Of a stretch of DNA of 64,000 bases, positions 11,172 to 21,719 are shown piece by piece. Within the stretch, counting starts at the first letter, position 1, and every line of letters starts with the position of its first letter. The notes beneath the pieces are model-generated. The model made no database searches. It was not told where the DNA came from and worked only from the letters and a program-made list of their open reading frames with translations. Origin of the DNA: Myxocyprinus asiaticus. Lineage: Eukaryota; Chordata; Actinopteri; Cypriniformes; Catostomidae. The position numbers and the translations under genes were made by a program. Location: the NCBI RefSeq assembly GCF_019703515.2, contig NC_059348.1, forward strand, positions 19,487,656 through 19,551,655. Direction: 5' to 3'.

Positions 11172-11348
11172 TGAGATGATTTAACTTCTTTGAAATATAT
11201 CCATGAGGTCCTTGAACATATTGGCTCTTTGGCTAGCTTTGTCAAGGCACACTTGAAGTCCTTCAGTACTGAGAAAGAGATCACTGAGCTCCTGTACATT
11301 TTCTGTTGTTTTTTGAGAAAGAGTCCTTGCATCAACCCGCACCCCCTT
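11172..11348 (-). CDS. Unassigned coding-like segment, possible pseudogene fragment
   Basis: The minus strand reads open for about 59 codons after a possible acceptor (gaacag), including DARTLSQKTTENVQELSDLF and LQVCLDKASQRANMFKDLMD, ending IFQRS and a TAA stop. Composition and codon pattern look protein-like (amphipathic helix, Leu and Gln rich) and there is no low-complexity bias. It does not fit the MPP phases and I do not recognise the family. It could be a terminal exon of a nested gene, a processed fragment, or chance. Confidence 0.3.
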
Positions 11349-11941
11349 GCTAACCGCTGTTCACACCTCTGATATATCTAAGAATTAATGCTCTAAATTT
11401 ATCAAAGGGATGCATTTTTGTTTTGTCAGTGTATAAAAAAGGGGAAAAGCTTGAATGATCTCACATGCCTCATCAGATTTCTAAGTAGAATATCATGCAT
11501 TTGTAATTATGCAAACACCAGAACAATGATGATGTTTTTGGCATATAGTTACAACTTCTTAAACAATAGAAATTCTACCTGCCAAGATGCCATTCAATTT
11601 GGAATATTTATATATACACCCTCAGCAAGTGAGAAGTGAGAACTTCCATTTTATCGAACCCTTGAAGAGACAGTTCTGGGTTTTTTGCTCAAAAGGACCG
11701 CTGACTTTCGATTATGGTAAACTCTCATGTTTAGAGTATAAGCACGTCTTTTCTGTTGGCTCATATGTAGTTTTCTTTTGGAAATGACACTGAGGTGAAC
11801 ATTTTGCAGACCCCAAATCTACGGCCAGGCAGTACAATGAAAACAGATATATAGCCTACAGATCCATGTGTTAATTTAACTTTCCACACTCTCTCTCTCT
11901 GTCTATAAATGTTTCACAGTATAGAACAGGAAAGAATGTCC

Positions 11942-12740
11942 TTAAAGGGACAGTTCACCCAAAAATGGTAATTGTCTCATCATTTACTCACCCTTATGCC
12001 GTCTCAAACTCAAACTCAAGTTTAATCCTTACACCATAAATCTTGACATCTGCAGACTCCTTTGAGTGTTCATGAGAGAAGATCATTCAAACATTTTCAC
12101 GCACTTGACGCGTGCACAGAGCATTGTTCACAAACCAGACAGAGTCTTAACAGGTTTTCATGGTTTTCATGCACAGTTGGGCTATTTTGAAAATGCAGAT
12201 GGCAAGGTAAAATGCACCCATGTGCATGGTCAAAGATTCACCGTCTTAAAACGTGCACTGTGTTCCAATTGGGCCGGATGTCAAGATTTATAGTGAATAA
12301 GGACATACATTTTGGTGTGTTCCTCACACAAAGCGATAGTAATGCTTTAGAAGACATGGATTTTCCACTTGAGTCATTTGGGTTTCTTTTGCTGCCTTTT
12401 TGAAGCATGAAAGTTTTGGACCCCACTGGCTTAAAGTGTAAAGAGTAAATAATGAGATAATTATTTCATCACGTAAACAAGCCAATCACTGTGACGAGTT
12501 TCTCTCATTGCACTCATTTTGGGTTGTTTCTAGCTGTATGCCTTCAGAAGCCTTGGAATATGACTAAGACTACTTTTATGACACTTTTTTATGAGCTTTA
12601 TAGTGAGTCACTATAGCCTACCATTGTTGATAATGACGACCCGTGATATTCATAAAAAAGAAAGACATATGGGTTTGGAATTACATGAGAGTGAGTAAAT
12701 TATGTCAGAATTGTCATTTTTGGGTGAATTATTCCTTTAA
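11942..12740. mobile_element. TTAA-flanked MITE with about 28-bp inverted ends
   Basis: Left end TTAAAGGGACAGTTCACCC and right end GGGTGAATTATTCCTTTAA are imperfect inverted repeats, both starting at a TTAA. Adjacent words (tcatttactcaccc left; gtgagtaaattatg right) extend the symmetry. TTAA ends suggest a piggyBac- or Kolobok-type mover by inference. No transposase. A right-half fragment of the same family lies at about 53755-53865. Confidence 0.75.
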
Positions 12741-12762
12741 GCCACTGTAAAATGTTTCTCAC

Positions 12763-12924
12763 CGGTTAGAAGCACAAGATGATAGGGCTCATCAGGTTTT
12801 CTGGTGTAAGGCAAGACCTCCTGATATATTGGTGTATAGATGCCGCGATGACCTCCACCCATCTTCTGTTTCACTTGACTTTTGCTGTCCTTTCTGCTTA
12901 AGCGGAAACTTCTCCTTAAACCAG
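12763..12924 (-). CDS. mpp3: MPP exon: hinge and first strand of GUK
   Basis: A 162-bp exon (54 codons across phases) with acceptor cttctttgccacag and donor gtgaga. The peptide starts GLRRSFRLSRKDSKSQ and ends YQEVLPYTRKP then YHLVLLT. The basic GLRRSFRLSRKD stretch corresponds to the MPP hinge (HOOK), a site used by protein 4.1-type partners in relatives; the YQEV..Y segment and LVLLTG lead into GUK. The last base G is completed by GG of the exon at 5715-5795. It sits just left of a scrambled Tc1 and right of a TTAA-flanked MITE. Confidence 0.94.
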
Positions 12925-13249
12925 CTGTGGCAAAGAAGACAACTAAATCAACCGACTTAATATTATGTGTAGTTAGTTCTATAACAATACTTGGGTTCTT
13001 TGTATTGTTTGTAATGAACTGAATTTACATAGGTCATAATCTGTCAGGCTTGATTTTCGGATTCTCTTTTATTTTATATTGAGTAATGTGTTTAGAAATT
13101 ACAGTATAATTTGCTTAAATTCATTACCATGTAAAGATGCCAAAAATATTTTGGACAGTTGGACAGTACTTGCATCTGTTTCGTATTAGACAAGAGTGTA
13201 TGACTTGTATGTTAGTGTATATTTTAGATAACTGTCAATGTCTAGTCTT
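12925..13249. other. Intron sequence
   Basis: AT-rich, nothing recognised beyond the splice acceptor of the 12763-12924 exon. Confidence 0.5.
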
Positions 13250-13275
13250 GGTTTGGAATTGATTCTTGGAACCTG

Positions 13276-13578
13276 ATGCCAAGCATGAGGACCAAAGTTG
13301 GGTCAACAAAACTGAAAAATTCGAAAACTTCAATCAAAGAGGTAGTCAAAACAATCAGCCTGGCAAAACCAGTTGCCTGTTACATTTCTGAGAAATACAA
13401 GCACTTATTAGGGTGCAAGAAAAGATCCAGCAAAGTGGAGCAAAACTTTCAAACACAAAAGCATTCCCTTCAGAAATTGCCCAGCAGATCAGTAATATTC
13501 ACCAGGATGCAGAAACATTTCTCAAAGACAACTACCCTTCAAAAAACTGTATCAGTAGACTGGAGACAGTCAGTGCAT
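13276..13578 (+). CDS. Unassigned coding-like segment, frameshifted
   Basis: Two overlapping plus-strand frames (13276 onward and 13413 onward) both look protein-like; the second contains VQEKIQQSGAKLSNTKAF, EIAQQISNIHQDAETFLKD and SKNCISRLETVSA, helix-forming and Gln/Lys rich. It stops at the boundary of the Tc1 at 13580. Probably a broken copy of a gene or mobile-element ORF interrupted by the Tc1. Family not recognised. Confidence 0.28.
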
Positions 13579-13579
13579 A

Positions 13580-14161
13580 TACACTTACCGACCACTTTAT
13601 TAGGAACACCTGTACACCAACTTATTCTTGCAATTATCTAATCAGCCAATTGTGTGGCAGCAGTGCAATGCAGAATATCATGCAGATACAGGTCAGGAGC
13701 TTCAGTTAATGTTAACATCAACCATCAGAATGGGGAAAAAATGTGATCTCAGTGATTTTTTGATTGCGGCTAAGGCTACAGTTGGCACAGGCTCACCAAA
13801 AAATGGACAGTTAAAGACTGTAAAAACATAGCCTGGTCTGATGAATCTAGATTTCTGCTGAGGTACACAGACGGTAGGCCCACTGAATCCTCAGCTTTCT
13901 GTTCTTGGCTGACAGAAGTGGAACCTGACATGGTCTTCTGCTGTTGTAGCCCATCCGCCTCAAGGTTTGATGTGTTGTGCTTACTGAGATGCTATTCTGC
14001 TCACTACAATTGTACACAGGGGACTTATCTGAGTTACCGTAGCCTTTCTTTCAGCTTGAACCAGTCTGGCCATTCTCCATTGACCTCTCTCATCAACAAG
14101 GCATTTCCGTGCTGCTCACTGGATGTTTTTGGTTTTGCTTAAAAATAAGTCGGTGAGTGTA
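13580..14161. mobile_element. Tc1/mariner element, deleted and rearranged
   Basis: Ends read TACACTTACCGACCACTTTA at the left and, inverted, TACACTCACCGACTTATT at the right, with TA at both sides. The interior carries scraps of a Tc1 transposase: the right half (13890-14110) corresponds to minus-strand coding sequence for the helix-turn-helix region, while 13700-13870 holds pieces from other parts, including gatgaatctagatttctgctg (DE..F region). About 580 bp remains of an expected 1.2-1.6 kb. Dead. Confidence 0.72.
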
Positions 14162-14570
14162 CATGCACAGTTATAATTGAGCTATAGTTGGTTTTTGCAT
14201 AGTCAAGCTACAGTTTTCATCTGGCCAAGTGTATGACACAATGAATAATCAAATATTTGAAGGAAGGATATCAGGAAGTGACAAAGATGTTTTCAGGCTG
14301 ACATTTTGTGTCATATTAGCATGCAAAACCAACCAATAAAATGAGCTATTTAGCTGCTCAACAGCAAGACTCACACAGCCAGCACAACATGGAAAACTTT
14401 ACAGCTCTGTGTATTTCTTATGTTCTTTACACTTTAATTTTGGTACAAATCAGATGTACGTTATCTTTTGTACGTTATTCATCCAAAAATATACGTTGCA
14501 AGCATTCATCATGCACATTGCTCATCATGTCTTCCTGTGAATACACGCAACTTTGAAGCCAACTATATTC
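14162..14570. other. Intron sequence
   Basis: No recognised exon or repeat end; the open frame at 14341-14556 lacks support. Confidence 0.4.
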
Positions 14571-14815
14571 TGCTTAACGTGTAAACATGCTGAGTTAATG
14601 CCAAACTACAATCGCGTTATTTAGGTCTGTTATCTAGGTCTGATTTTAGTCATGTAGCACCCCCTACCAGAGATTATTTAGCAGAGATAGGCCACTTCTA
14701 TTAAAATGAATGGGAGAAATTGGAACACTCAACCAAGTTGTTCTAAGCACCCAATGGATATAGAAAGGAAGTCCCACCTTACAGTTAAAAGAGCCAATCA
14801 CCTTTTATATACAGA
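14571..14815 (+). repeat. Dispersed repeat, copy 1 of a direct pair
   Basis: About 240 bp, roughly 90% identical to 16271-16508 in the same orientation (shared words include ttatctaggtctgattttag and ggaagtcccaccttacag). Family unknown. Confidence 0.85.
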
Positions 14816-15107
14816 CATCACCTGTCAATCAAATCACGTGCATGTGCATTAGCTATACAAGCTGGGAATTTTTTTTTTGCGTAATATGAGGTTAAGAATG
14901 ACAATTTACGATTCCAGTATTGTCAGATTTTATTGCTGATTTGAAATATGTACTTTGATCGCAATCTTGGCCAACCATTTTTGAGATTTTGATCTTGCTC
15001 CATTCAAGTAGATAGGAGCTGCACTGGCATGGCTGGAAATAGCCTCCCGTGATGGCCAACAGTGGACTGACTTGCTAGAAAGACTTTGCCTATACCCTCT
15101 TAGATGT

Positions 15108-16112
15108 TAGGGCTGTCAAATTTAAATTCAAAATGTGAATATTCATCGAATTTAAGAAACTGTGCATTTGAATTTTGGATGTGTGCCAAGCACTGGCGAT
15201 GACTGCAGACGGATCGCATTCTTGCACTAAAAAATGCTAGAAGAAGCGCTACAAAATACAGTTGTACAGAAACCAGGTGTCTCGAGACGCATTTTAAAGT
15301 TCTTTTTAACTTGACACGGCATCTAAAAAACACCGCTCCTGCACAAGACGCTGAATAAACAAAAACAAAGAAAAACAAAGACGTTCGTCTAGCGCGTTTA
15401 GATGGTAAACTGGATGGTTGCAAAAGCGTTCAGTGTGAACAACCCCTTACAGTAGGTGGAGGTCTTTGGCCATTGCATCTTGTTCTCTTATAAGCATTTC
15501 TCAGATTAAGCAATAGGTTTGTCTATAAAGGAGTTCAAGTTGGAAATGTGTGTCTCAAGATCCTCATGTTCTGTTCCTTTCTGTTGTGTTCCGTCTGTTT
15601 GAACTGCCCCTGACCAGGGATCATGAGCCGCTTTACCACAAGTTCAGCCGAATACCACTGCTATCTGGGAATAATTGTACCCTTCTGTAATTAATGAAAA
15701 ATACTGTGGTATATCGCTGTTATTATGAAGTTTGAGTCTGTGCTAGTATATACTGTGGCACCAGTGCAAGTGTAACACCATGTTAACACAGAACTGCCTA
15801 TTGAAACGTTTCCCCCCTCATTTTACATTTGACTTAAAATTTGAGGATATGAACCGACTAAAACTTTTTTATTTTGTATTTTATGCACTTTAGTTTATGG
15901 AATGGAAAGTTTTTTTTAACAGCCAGGAATGTTCTTTGCAATAATATAACACGGTGCTGTATGGTTATATATTTAATGTGCCCTCTTGTGGACAAAGGAA
16001 ATAACGTCAATTTAAAAAATCAGCTGACTTTATCATTAGAATTTAATTCAAATTTAGAAAACTTTTAAGGTAAAAATTTGAATTTAGTTTCTCTGTCCAA
16101 TTGACAGCCCTA
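15108..16112. mobile_element. hAT-type non-autonomous DNA transposon
   Basis: Ends TAGGGCTGTCAA and TTGACAGCCCTA are 12-bp perfect inverted repeats, with further symmetry (aaatttaaattcaaa / tttgaatttagttt). Flanking 8-bp direct repeats TTAGATGT (15100-15107) and TTAGGTGT (16113-16120) match at 7 of 8, as expected for hAT. The 1005-bp interior has no transposase-like frame. Confidence 0.8.
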
Positions 16113-16270
16113 TTAGGTGTGTCACGCCTAAACTCTGTTAGGGTGGAGCACCGGGTTTGATTACTTTGTGTCTCCCAACTATATATAAAATCCTACTCTG
16201 ATAGCACTATTATTATATTTAAAAAAAAATAAATAAAAAAAACAATAATCCAAAGGATTTATTTAGAAGT

Positions 16271-16508
16271 CTGTTTAACGTGTAAAAATGCTGAGTTAAT
16301 ACCAAACTACAATCGTGTTATTTAGGTCTGTTATCTAGGTCTGATTTTAGTCATGTAGCACCCCGATACCAGAGATTATTTAGCAGAGATGGGCCACATC
16401 TATTAAAATGAATGGGAGAAACAGGAACACTAAACCAAGGAGCTCTAAGCGCCCAACGGATATAGAAAGGAAGTCCCACCTTACAGTTAAAAGAGCCAAT
16501 CGCCTTTA
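16271..16508 (+). repeat. Dispersed repeat, copy 2 of a direct pair
   Basis: Direct repeat of 14571-14815; the hAT element lies between the two copies. Confidence 0.85.
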
Positions 16509-17015
16509 ATGCAAATATAACAGTATGCTCTTAATTAAAAGTGGGCCCACACACACACACACTCAAACACCCCTGATGCAGGCCTGTGCTGTTGCTTGTG
16601 TACATTGTGCCCTTAGAAACAGAAAACTGGCCTCTTCACTCGACTGAGCAAAATAAAACAATGCTTGAGGTACCTGAATGCTCTTTTTGAAAAGAACTGA
16701 TCTCCTTCTGAAACAGTTCGTGGTCCGTAAGCACTCAAGAACCAGTCTGGTTCCGGCATGCGATCGCTCTGCAAATTTCACTCTCTCCCTCGCTGCCAGA
16801 GGAGCTGAGAGCCACAGGACTCGTAGCACTATCTGGAGCGTCGTGTCACTCTTTGTCATAATAACTTGCTTGTTTGAGCAGTTAATTCACCCGTTCTCAA
16901 TATCGGAGCATTACTGCATTTCTTTACGATCTGCCACTCTAGACGCTCTTGATGGACTGACTTTCTAATGTTGCCTTCATGTGCTATCTGAATTTTCCTA
17001 CTTCCCACTTCTGAA
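16509..17015. other. Intron sequence
   Basis: Includes a short (CA)n at 16549-16562. Open frames on both strands (16563-16968) overlap and have no recognised domain. Confidence 0.4.
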
Positions 17016-17830
17016 GTGGTGCTTTGTTGCCGCAGTGTGCAGAGCAGTATGCGGCTCAGGAGGTGGAGCGGATGGAGCCGCAGGAGGCGGAGCGGGCAGA
17101 GCTGAAGGAGACAGAGTGGAAGGAGACACACGAGGCCAAGGATCAGAGGGCAAGGCCGCAGGAGGCCAAGGATCAGAGGGCAAGGCCGCAGGAGGCTGAG
17201 GATCAGAGGGCGATGCCACAGGAGGCTGAGGATCAGAGGGCGGAGACTCAGAGGTCAGGGCAGCTGGGGACGCAAAAGTCTCAGGTGCTAGCTTTTGGGA
17301 TGGACGAGGCTCCAAGCACTGGTTCTGGGAAGGATGAGGCTCCAAGCGCTGGTTCTGGAATGGACGAGGCAGGTGTGGGTGCTGGCTCGTAGACCATGGT
17401 AGGCATGGGCACAGGCTCGTGGACCATCGCAGGTGTGGGCGCTGGCTCGTGGACCGTGGCAGGCATGGGCGCTGACTTGTGGACAGCGACAGGCGTGGTC
17501 TCTGAGGTGGGGGATGTGGCAGTGGACTCTGGCTGTATTTTGACTGTAGGAGTGCCAAGGTCCTCAGCCACTCCCACTGTGAAAGATGAACCATTCCTCC
17601 TTCTGTGGCTCTGCCCACTCCTTCACCTGAGACTCCTACTGCGGCTCTGCCCGTGCTGCCTCCTGAGGCTCCAACTCCTGTGGCACCACCTCCTGAACTT
17701 CCTGCTGCTCTGCCTCTTGAGCCTCCTGTGGCTCTGCCCCCTGACCCTCCACCTCCTGCGGCTCAGCCTCTTGAGCCTCCGTTCCCGGCAGCTCCATCCT
17801 CAGAGTTTCTACCTCCACTGAGTGAATGAA
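17016..17830. repeat. GC-rich repeat unit 1: purine half, 30-bp tandem array, pyrimidine half
   Basis: The first part (17040-17330) is built of GAGGCGGAGC/GCAGGAGGC words; the centre (about 17370-17500) is a 30-bp tandem repeat with core gtgggcgctggctcgtggac; the last part (17590-17820) is the complementary CCTCCTGCGGCTCTGC type. Long frames are open on both strands (Pro/Glu rich: LPPEPPAA-like on plus), which is what a short-period GC-rich repeat gives. Unit 2 at 18350-19510 repeats the same order. Not called a gene. Confidence 0.7.
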
Positions 17831-17944
17831 GTGAGTTTATATAGAGTCCTTGATAAGGTAATTGGGAACAGGTGTGGCTGATTAGAGTGCGGGAGACCTA
17901 GAGCAGTTGATGCCTGGAGTGGTGGAGACTGAATGGGGCATGAC

Positions 17945-18330
17945 AGTCCCCCCCCCACAGGGTGGCTCCTGATGCCCCAAAGCAAAAACAGAACCAGCCA
18001 AGGTGGGGGAGGGCGGGGGAAACCAAGGGGGCAGCCCAAAGATGGGAATAGGGCCTGGCAGCCGGGGAGGAGGATCCAGGAAAGGGGCAGGGTCCGACGG
18101 CCAGGGAGGAGTTCCAGGAAGAGGGCAGGGTCCGGAGGACAGGGCTGTGGCCATGGTTCCATGAAGGGAATGGGGTCTGGCAGCCAGGGAGGCAGTCCCA
18201 GAAAGGGGGTGGGGTCCGGCGGCCAGGGAGGTGGTCCCAGGAAGGGGGCAGGGTCTGGTCGCCAGGGAGGCGGTCCCAGGAAGTGGGCAGGGAGGAGGCC
18301 TGGGCTGTGGAACAGGGCCCGACAAGGCAG
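17945..18330 (+). repeat. GC-rich minisatellite, unit about 42-45 bp
   Basis: About eight imperfect units with core ggcagggtccggcggccagg and gaggtggtcccaggaag. Lies between the two larger repeat units and is preceded by a C9 tract. Confidence 0.8.
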
Positions 18331-18349
18331 AGCTGCATGTTGGAATCTC

Positions 18350-19510
18350 AGGGGGCAGGACCGCTGGAGACTCAGGGAGCAGAGCCGCAGGAGGGTGGAG
18401 CAGTATGAGGCTCAGGGAGCGGAGCCGCAGGAGGCTCAGGGGATGGAGTCACAGGAGGCGGAGCCTCAGGGTGTGGAGCAGTATGCGGCTCAGGAGGTAG
18501 AGCGGGCGGAGCCACAGGAGGCCGAGCTGTAGGAGGCGGAGCGGATGGTGCCACAGGAGGCCAAGGATCAGAAGGTGAGGCCGCAGGATGCTGAGGATCA
18601 GAAGGCGGAGACTCGGAGGTCAGGGCAGCTGGGGACGCAGAAGTCTCAGGTGCTAGCTGTAGGACAGATGAGGCTCCAAGCGCTGGCTCTGGGAAGGATG
18701 AGGCTCCAAGTGCTGGCTCTGGGATGGATGAGGCAGGCGTGGGTGCTGGCTCATAGACCGTGGTAGACGTGGGCACAGGCTTGTGGACCATGGCAGGCGT
18801 GGGAGCTGACTCGTGGACTACGGCAGGTATGGTCTCTGAGGTGGGGGATGTGGCAGTGGACTATGGCTGTGTGTTGACTGTATGAGTGCCAAGGTCCTCA
18901 GCCACTGTGAAAAATGAACCATTCCTCCTCCGCCTGCAGCTCTGCCCGCTCCTCCTCCTGAGACTTCTGCGGCTCCATCTGCTTCTTCTACAGTGGCTTC
19001 TTACACTTCTCCTACTGCGGCTCAGCCCGCTCTGCCTCCTGATAATCCTGTGGCTCCGTCAGCTTCGCCTCCTGAAACTTCTGCGGCTCCGCCCACTCTG
19101 CCTCCTGAGACTCCTACTGCAGCTCTGCCCACGCTGCCTCCTGAGGCTCTGCCTCCTGTGGCACCGCCTCCTGAACTTCCTGCTGCTCTGCTTCTTGAGC
19201 CTCCTGCGGCTTTGCCCCCTGACCCTCCGCCTCTTGCGGCTCAGCGTCTTGAGCCTCCGTTCCCGGCAGCTCCATCCCAGGGGCTCCGCCCCCTGAGACT
19301 CCACCTCCTGCGGCTCCGCCCCCTGAGCCTTTGCCTCCTGCAGCTCCCTCTCCTGAGCCTCCATCCCTGGCAGCTCTGTCCTCGGAGTCTCCACCTCCAG
19401 CGGCTCTGTCCCCTGAGCCTTCGCCTCCTGCGGCACCACCTCTGATCCTCCATCCCTGGCAACTCCACCCTCAGAGTCTCCACATCGCCTGGCTGTCCGC
19501 CTGGCCCCTC
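18350..19510. repeat. GC-rich repeat unit 2
   Basis: Repeats unit 1 with the same order of blocks: purine-rich (18370-18660), 30-bp tandem (about 18730-18835), conserved spacer with gtgccaaggtcctcagccac (also near 17551), and pyrimidine-rich block (18940-19490). The purine and pyrimidine halves can pair as an imperfect hairpin. Confidence 0.7.
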
Positions 19511-19559
19511 TGCTCCACCATGGTTCACTGCCCTTCTTGGATCCTTAAGATGTTAATAT

Positions 19560-20012
19560 GTCACATTTAATATCGGGGATAAAAGTTTTTCTTTTCAGTA
19601 TAACAACACATTAGGCATCCAGATATACTGTATGAACAGTGATTGATGTATAGCAGTGACTATCTTAGGGTTTAACCCACCAACCCCATGTAGAGACTTT
19701 TGATATGCAGCTTTAAATATGATTAATGAGTACAGACTGTTTCATTCAAAAGAAACAGAGAATTTAAAAAAAGCCACATTGTTTCAATACTTTTTGCAAC
19801 ATAACAGAACTGCAGGATCACTGCATATGGAATCCCAAAGGCCCATATCTCATAAACTATCCAATTCAGCAGAGAAACATTCAGACATCAGAAACATTAA
19901 TTCCAAATCAAATCAATTGAAGTATTGTGTGATCAACAACAAAGGTTCAGAGTTTGTGGCAAAAATTACACCATGTACCAAATTAAATATATATATATAT
20001 ATATATTGGTTA
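19560..20012. other. Intron sequence with short (AT)n
   Basis: AT-rich; (AT)n run at about 19986-20006 directly before the DNA transposon end. No exon seen. Confidence 0.5.
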
Positions 20013-21671
20013 CTGGGTAGGAAGTGTTATTTCCTAATTGCTTATGCCTCAAAAGAATAGAAAATGGCTATTATTCCCCACAAACTTTGCTTCTGTGACC
20101 AGGACAATGATATTTTGAAATGTACCTATTTTCCAGAACATTCCAGATAGATTCAGGGCTGAGTAAACTTGGAGTAACCTCTAGAACTTTCTAGAACTTT
20201 CCAGTAATATAAATAGTATAAATACAGGGGCTTTAAGCCCACCAGTTCAGTTTAGTTCCATCTGCCAAAGTAGATACATATCTGCATTTTTCTGAGATGG
20301 CATCAAGAGGCTGCAAGCATCCGGCAGGCGCATTTTGCTATGTCTGCGGCCAGTTTATCAAGAGCAAAAAAGTACTCCGTGGAAGCATCTGCTAAGATGT
20401 GTGAGGCCTACAAGGCATATTTCGGCATGCCTGTTGGGGATCAAGACAAACCCTGGGCACCTCATTTCACCTACGAGCACTACAAAAAAACTCTGGAAGA
20501 TAAGATGGACAATTGTTGCTTTAAATTTTTTTATTTTAAAATGTTTTACAATTGTCAATGTTATTGAAAAATATATCATATATGAAAAATGTTGCGAGAA
20601 TCTCTTACACATTAGTCATGGGTGAAATAAATATAGTTTTGTAGGATGGTACAGAGGTGAAAAGAGAGCCATGAAGTTCGCTATCCCAAGAATTTTGTGG
20701 GAACCCACTGACCACTCAAGCAACTGCTACTTCTGCATGGTGAACCCTTCCAAACGTCGGACTGGAAAGAATGCACCTGCTATCACATATCCGGACCTTC
20801 CTTCATCCATCGCCCTGGTGCCACACAGCCATGAGCTCTCCGTACCCACTCCTCCGGAGAAAGAGCAGCCGTCTTTAGAAGAGAGCACCAAGTCAGAGAG
20901 CGAGGAAGACGTTGTAGATCCAGATGACAATTTCAGAGGTGGAGCTGAGGAGAGAAACCCATAATACCCCAACCAAAAAGACCTCAACGACTTGATTAGA
21001 GATCTTGGTCTCACCAAGTCCAATGCTGAGCTTTTGACATCTAGGCTCAAGCAGTGGAACTTGGATGAAAGTGTACAAGTCACAGATCAGAGGAAGCGTT
21101 ATCAACCTTTTTCCAGCTTCTTCACCCGTCAAGATGGGCTGTAATTCTGCCACAATGTGACCAGTCTGTTCGAGGCAATCGGAATCGCCTGTAACCAAAA
21201 TGAGTGGTGCCTATTCATTGACAGCTCATCCAGGAGCCTCAAAGCTGTGCTGCTCCATAATGGTAACAAGCACCAGTCTCTTCCCCTGGCTCACTCGGTG
21301 CACCTCAAAGAGGATTACAACAGCATCAAGACCTTGCTGGACACCTTGAAGTATGATAAGTACATTTGGGGGCTGATTCGTCAAAGTGATTTACAGTATA
21401 ATCGTAAATCTCGAAAAACGACTCAATTCTAAATCTTTTGTAGTCATTTTTGTATTACTTTAGTATAAATACATGTTAATTTGGATTCATATGTTGTGTT
21501 TTTTTTACTTTATGTGAACAAAAAGACACCAATTCGCCCATTTTCTCATTGGAATTAGGTACATTTCAAAATATCACTGTCCTGGTCACAAAAGCAAAGT
21601 TTGTGGGGAATAATAGCCATTTTCTATACTTTTGAGGCATAAGCAATTAGGAAATAACACTTACTACCCAG
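20013..21671 (+). mobile_element. DNA transposon with 116-bp terminal inverted repeats
   Basis: Left repeat 20013-20128 and right repeat 21556-21671 are inverted with only four mismatches, starting CTGGGTAG and containing TTATTTCCTAATTGCTTATG. Inside is a broken gene for a Cys-rich protein (20299-21432). No clear target duplication was seen. The superfamily cannot be named from sequence alone. The gene has lost its middle, so this copy is non-autonomous. Confidence 0.82.
20299..21432 (+). pseudogene. Cys-rich transposon protein, broken, one intron
   Basis: Starts MASRGCKHPAGAFCYVCGQF, then shifts frame into AKKYSVEASAKMCEAYKAYF and DKPWAPHFTYEHYKKTLE. An intron-like gap (20500-20644) ends ttttgtag, but its donor reads ATAAG where GTAAG is expected. 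It continues WYRGEKRAMKFAIPRI, NCYFCMVNPSKRRTGK, an acidic stretch (EESTKSESEEDVVDPDD), DLIRDLGLTKSNAELLTSRL, EWCLFIDSSSRSLKAVLLHN and YIWGLIRQSDLQYNRKSRK. Stops interrupt it near 20962 and 21143. CxxC pairs suggest zinc binding; the YEHY segment looks like a lost CxxC. I know similar unnamed proteins in fish; those I recall are longer, so the join at LKYDKYIWGL is probably an internal deletion. Confidence 0.7.
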
Positions 21672-21719
21672 GAAAAAAAATTGTGTTACATAGTGTTATA
21701 CATCACACCAAGCACTATT

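Noticed and set aside
17000..19550. Long open frames on both strands (up to about 200 codons) as real Pro/Glu-rich genes
   Set aside because: Frames are open on both strands and in several phases, as expected for short-period GC-rich repeats; no domain, no splice support.
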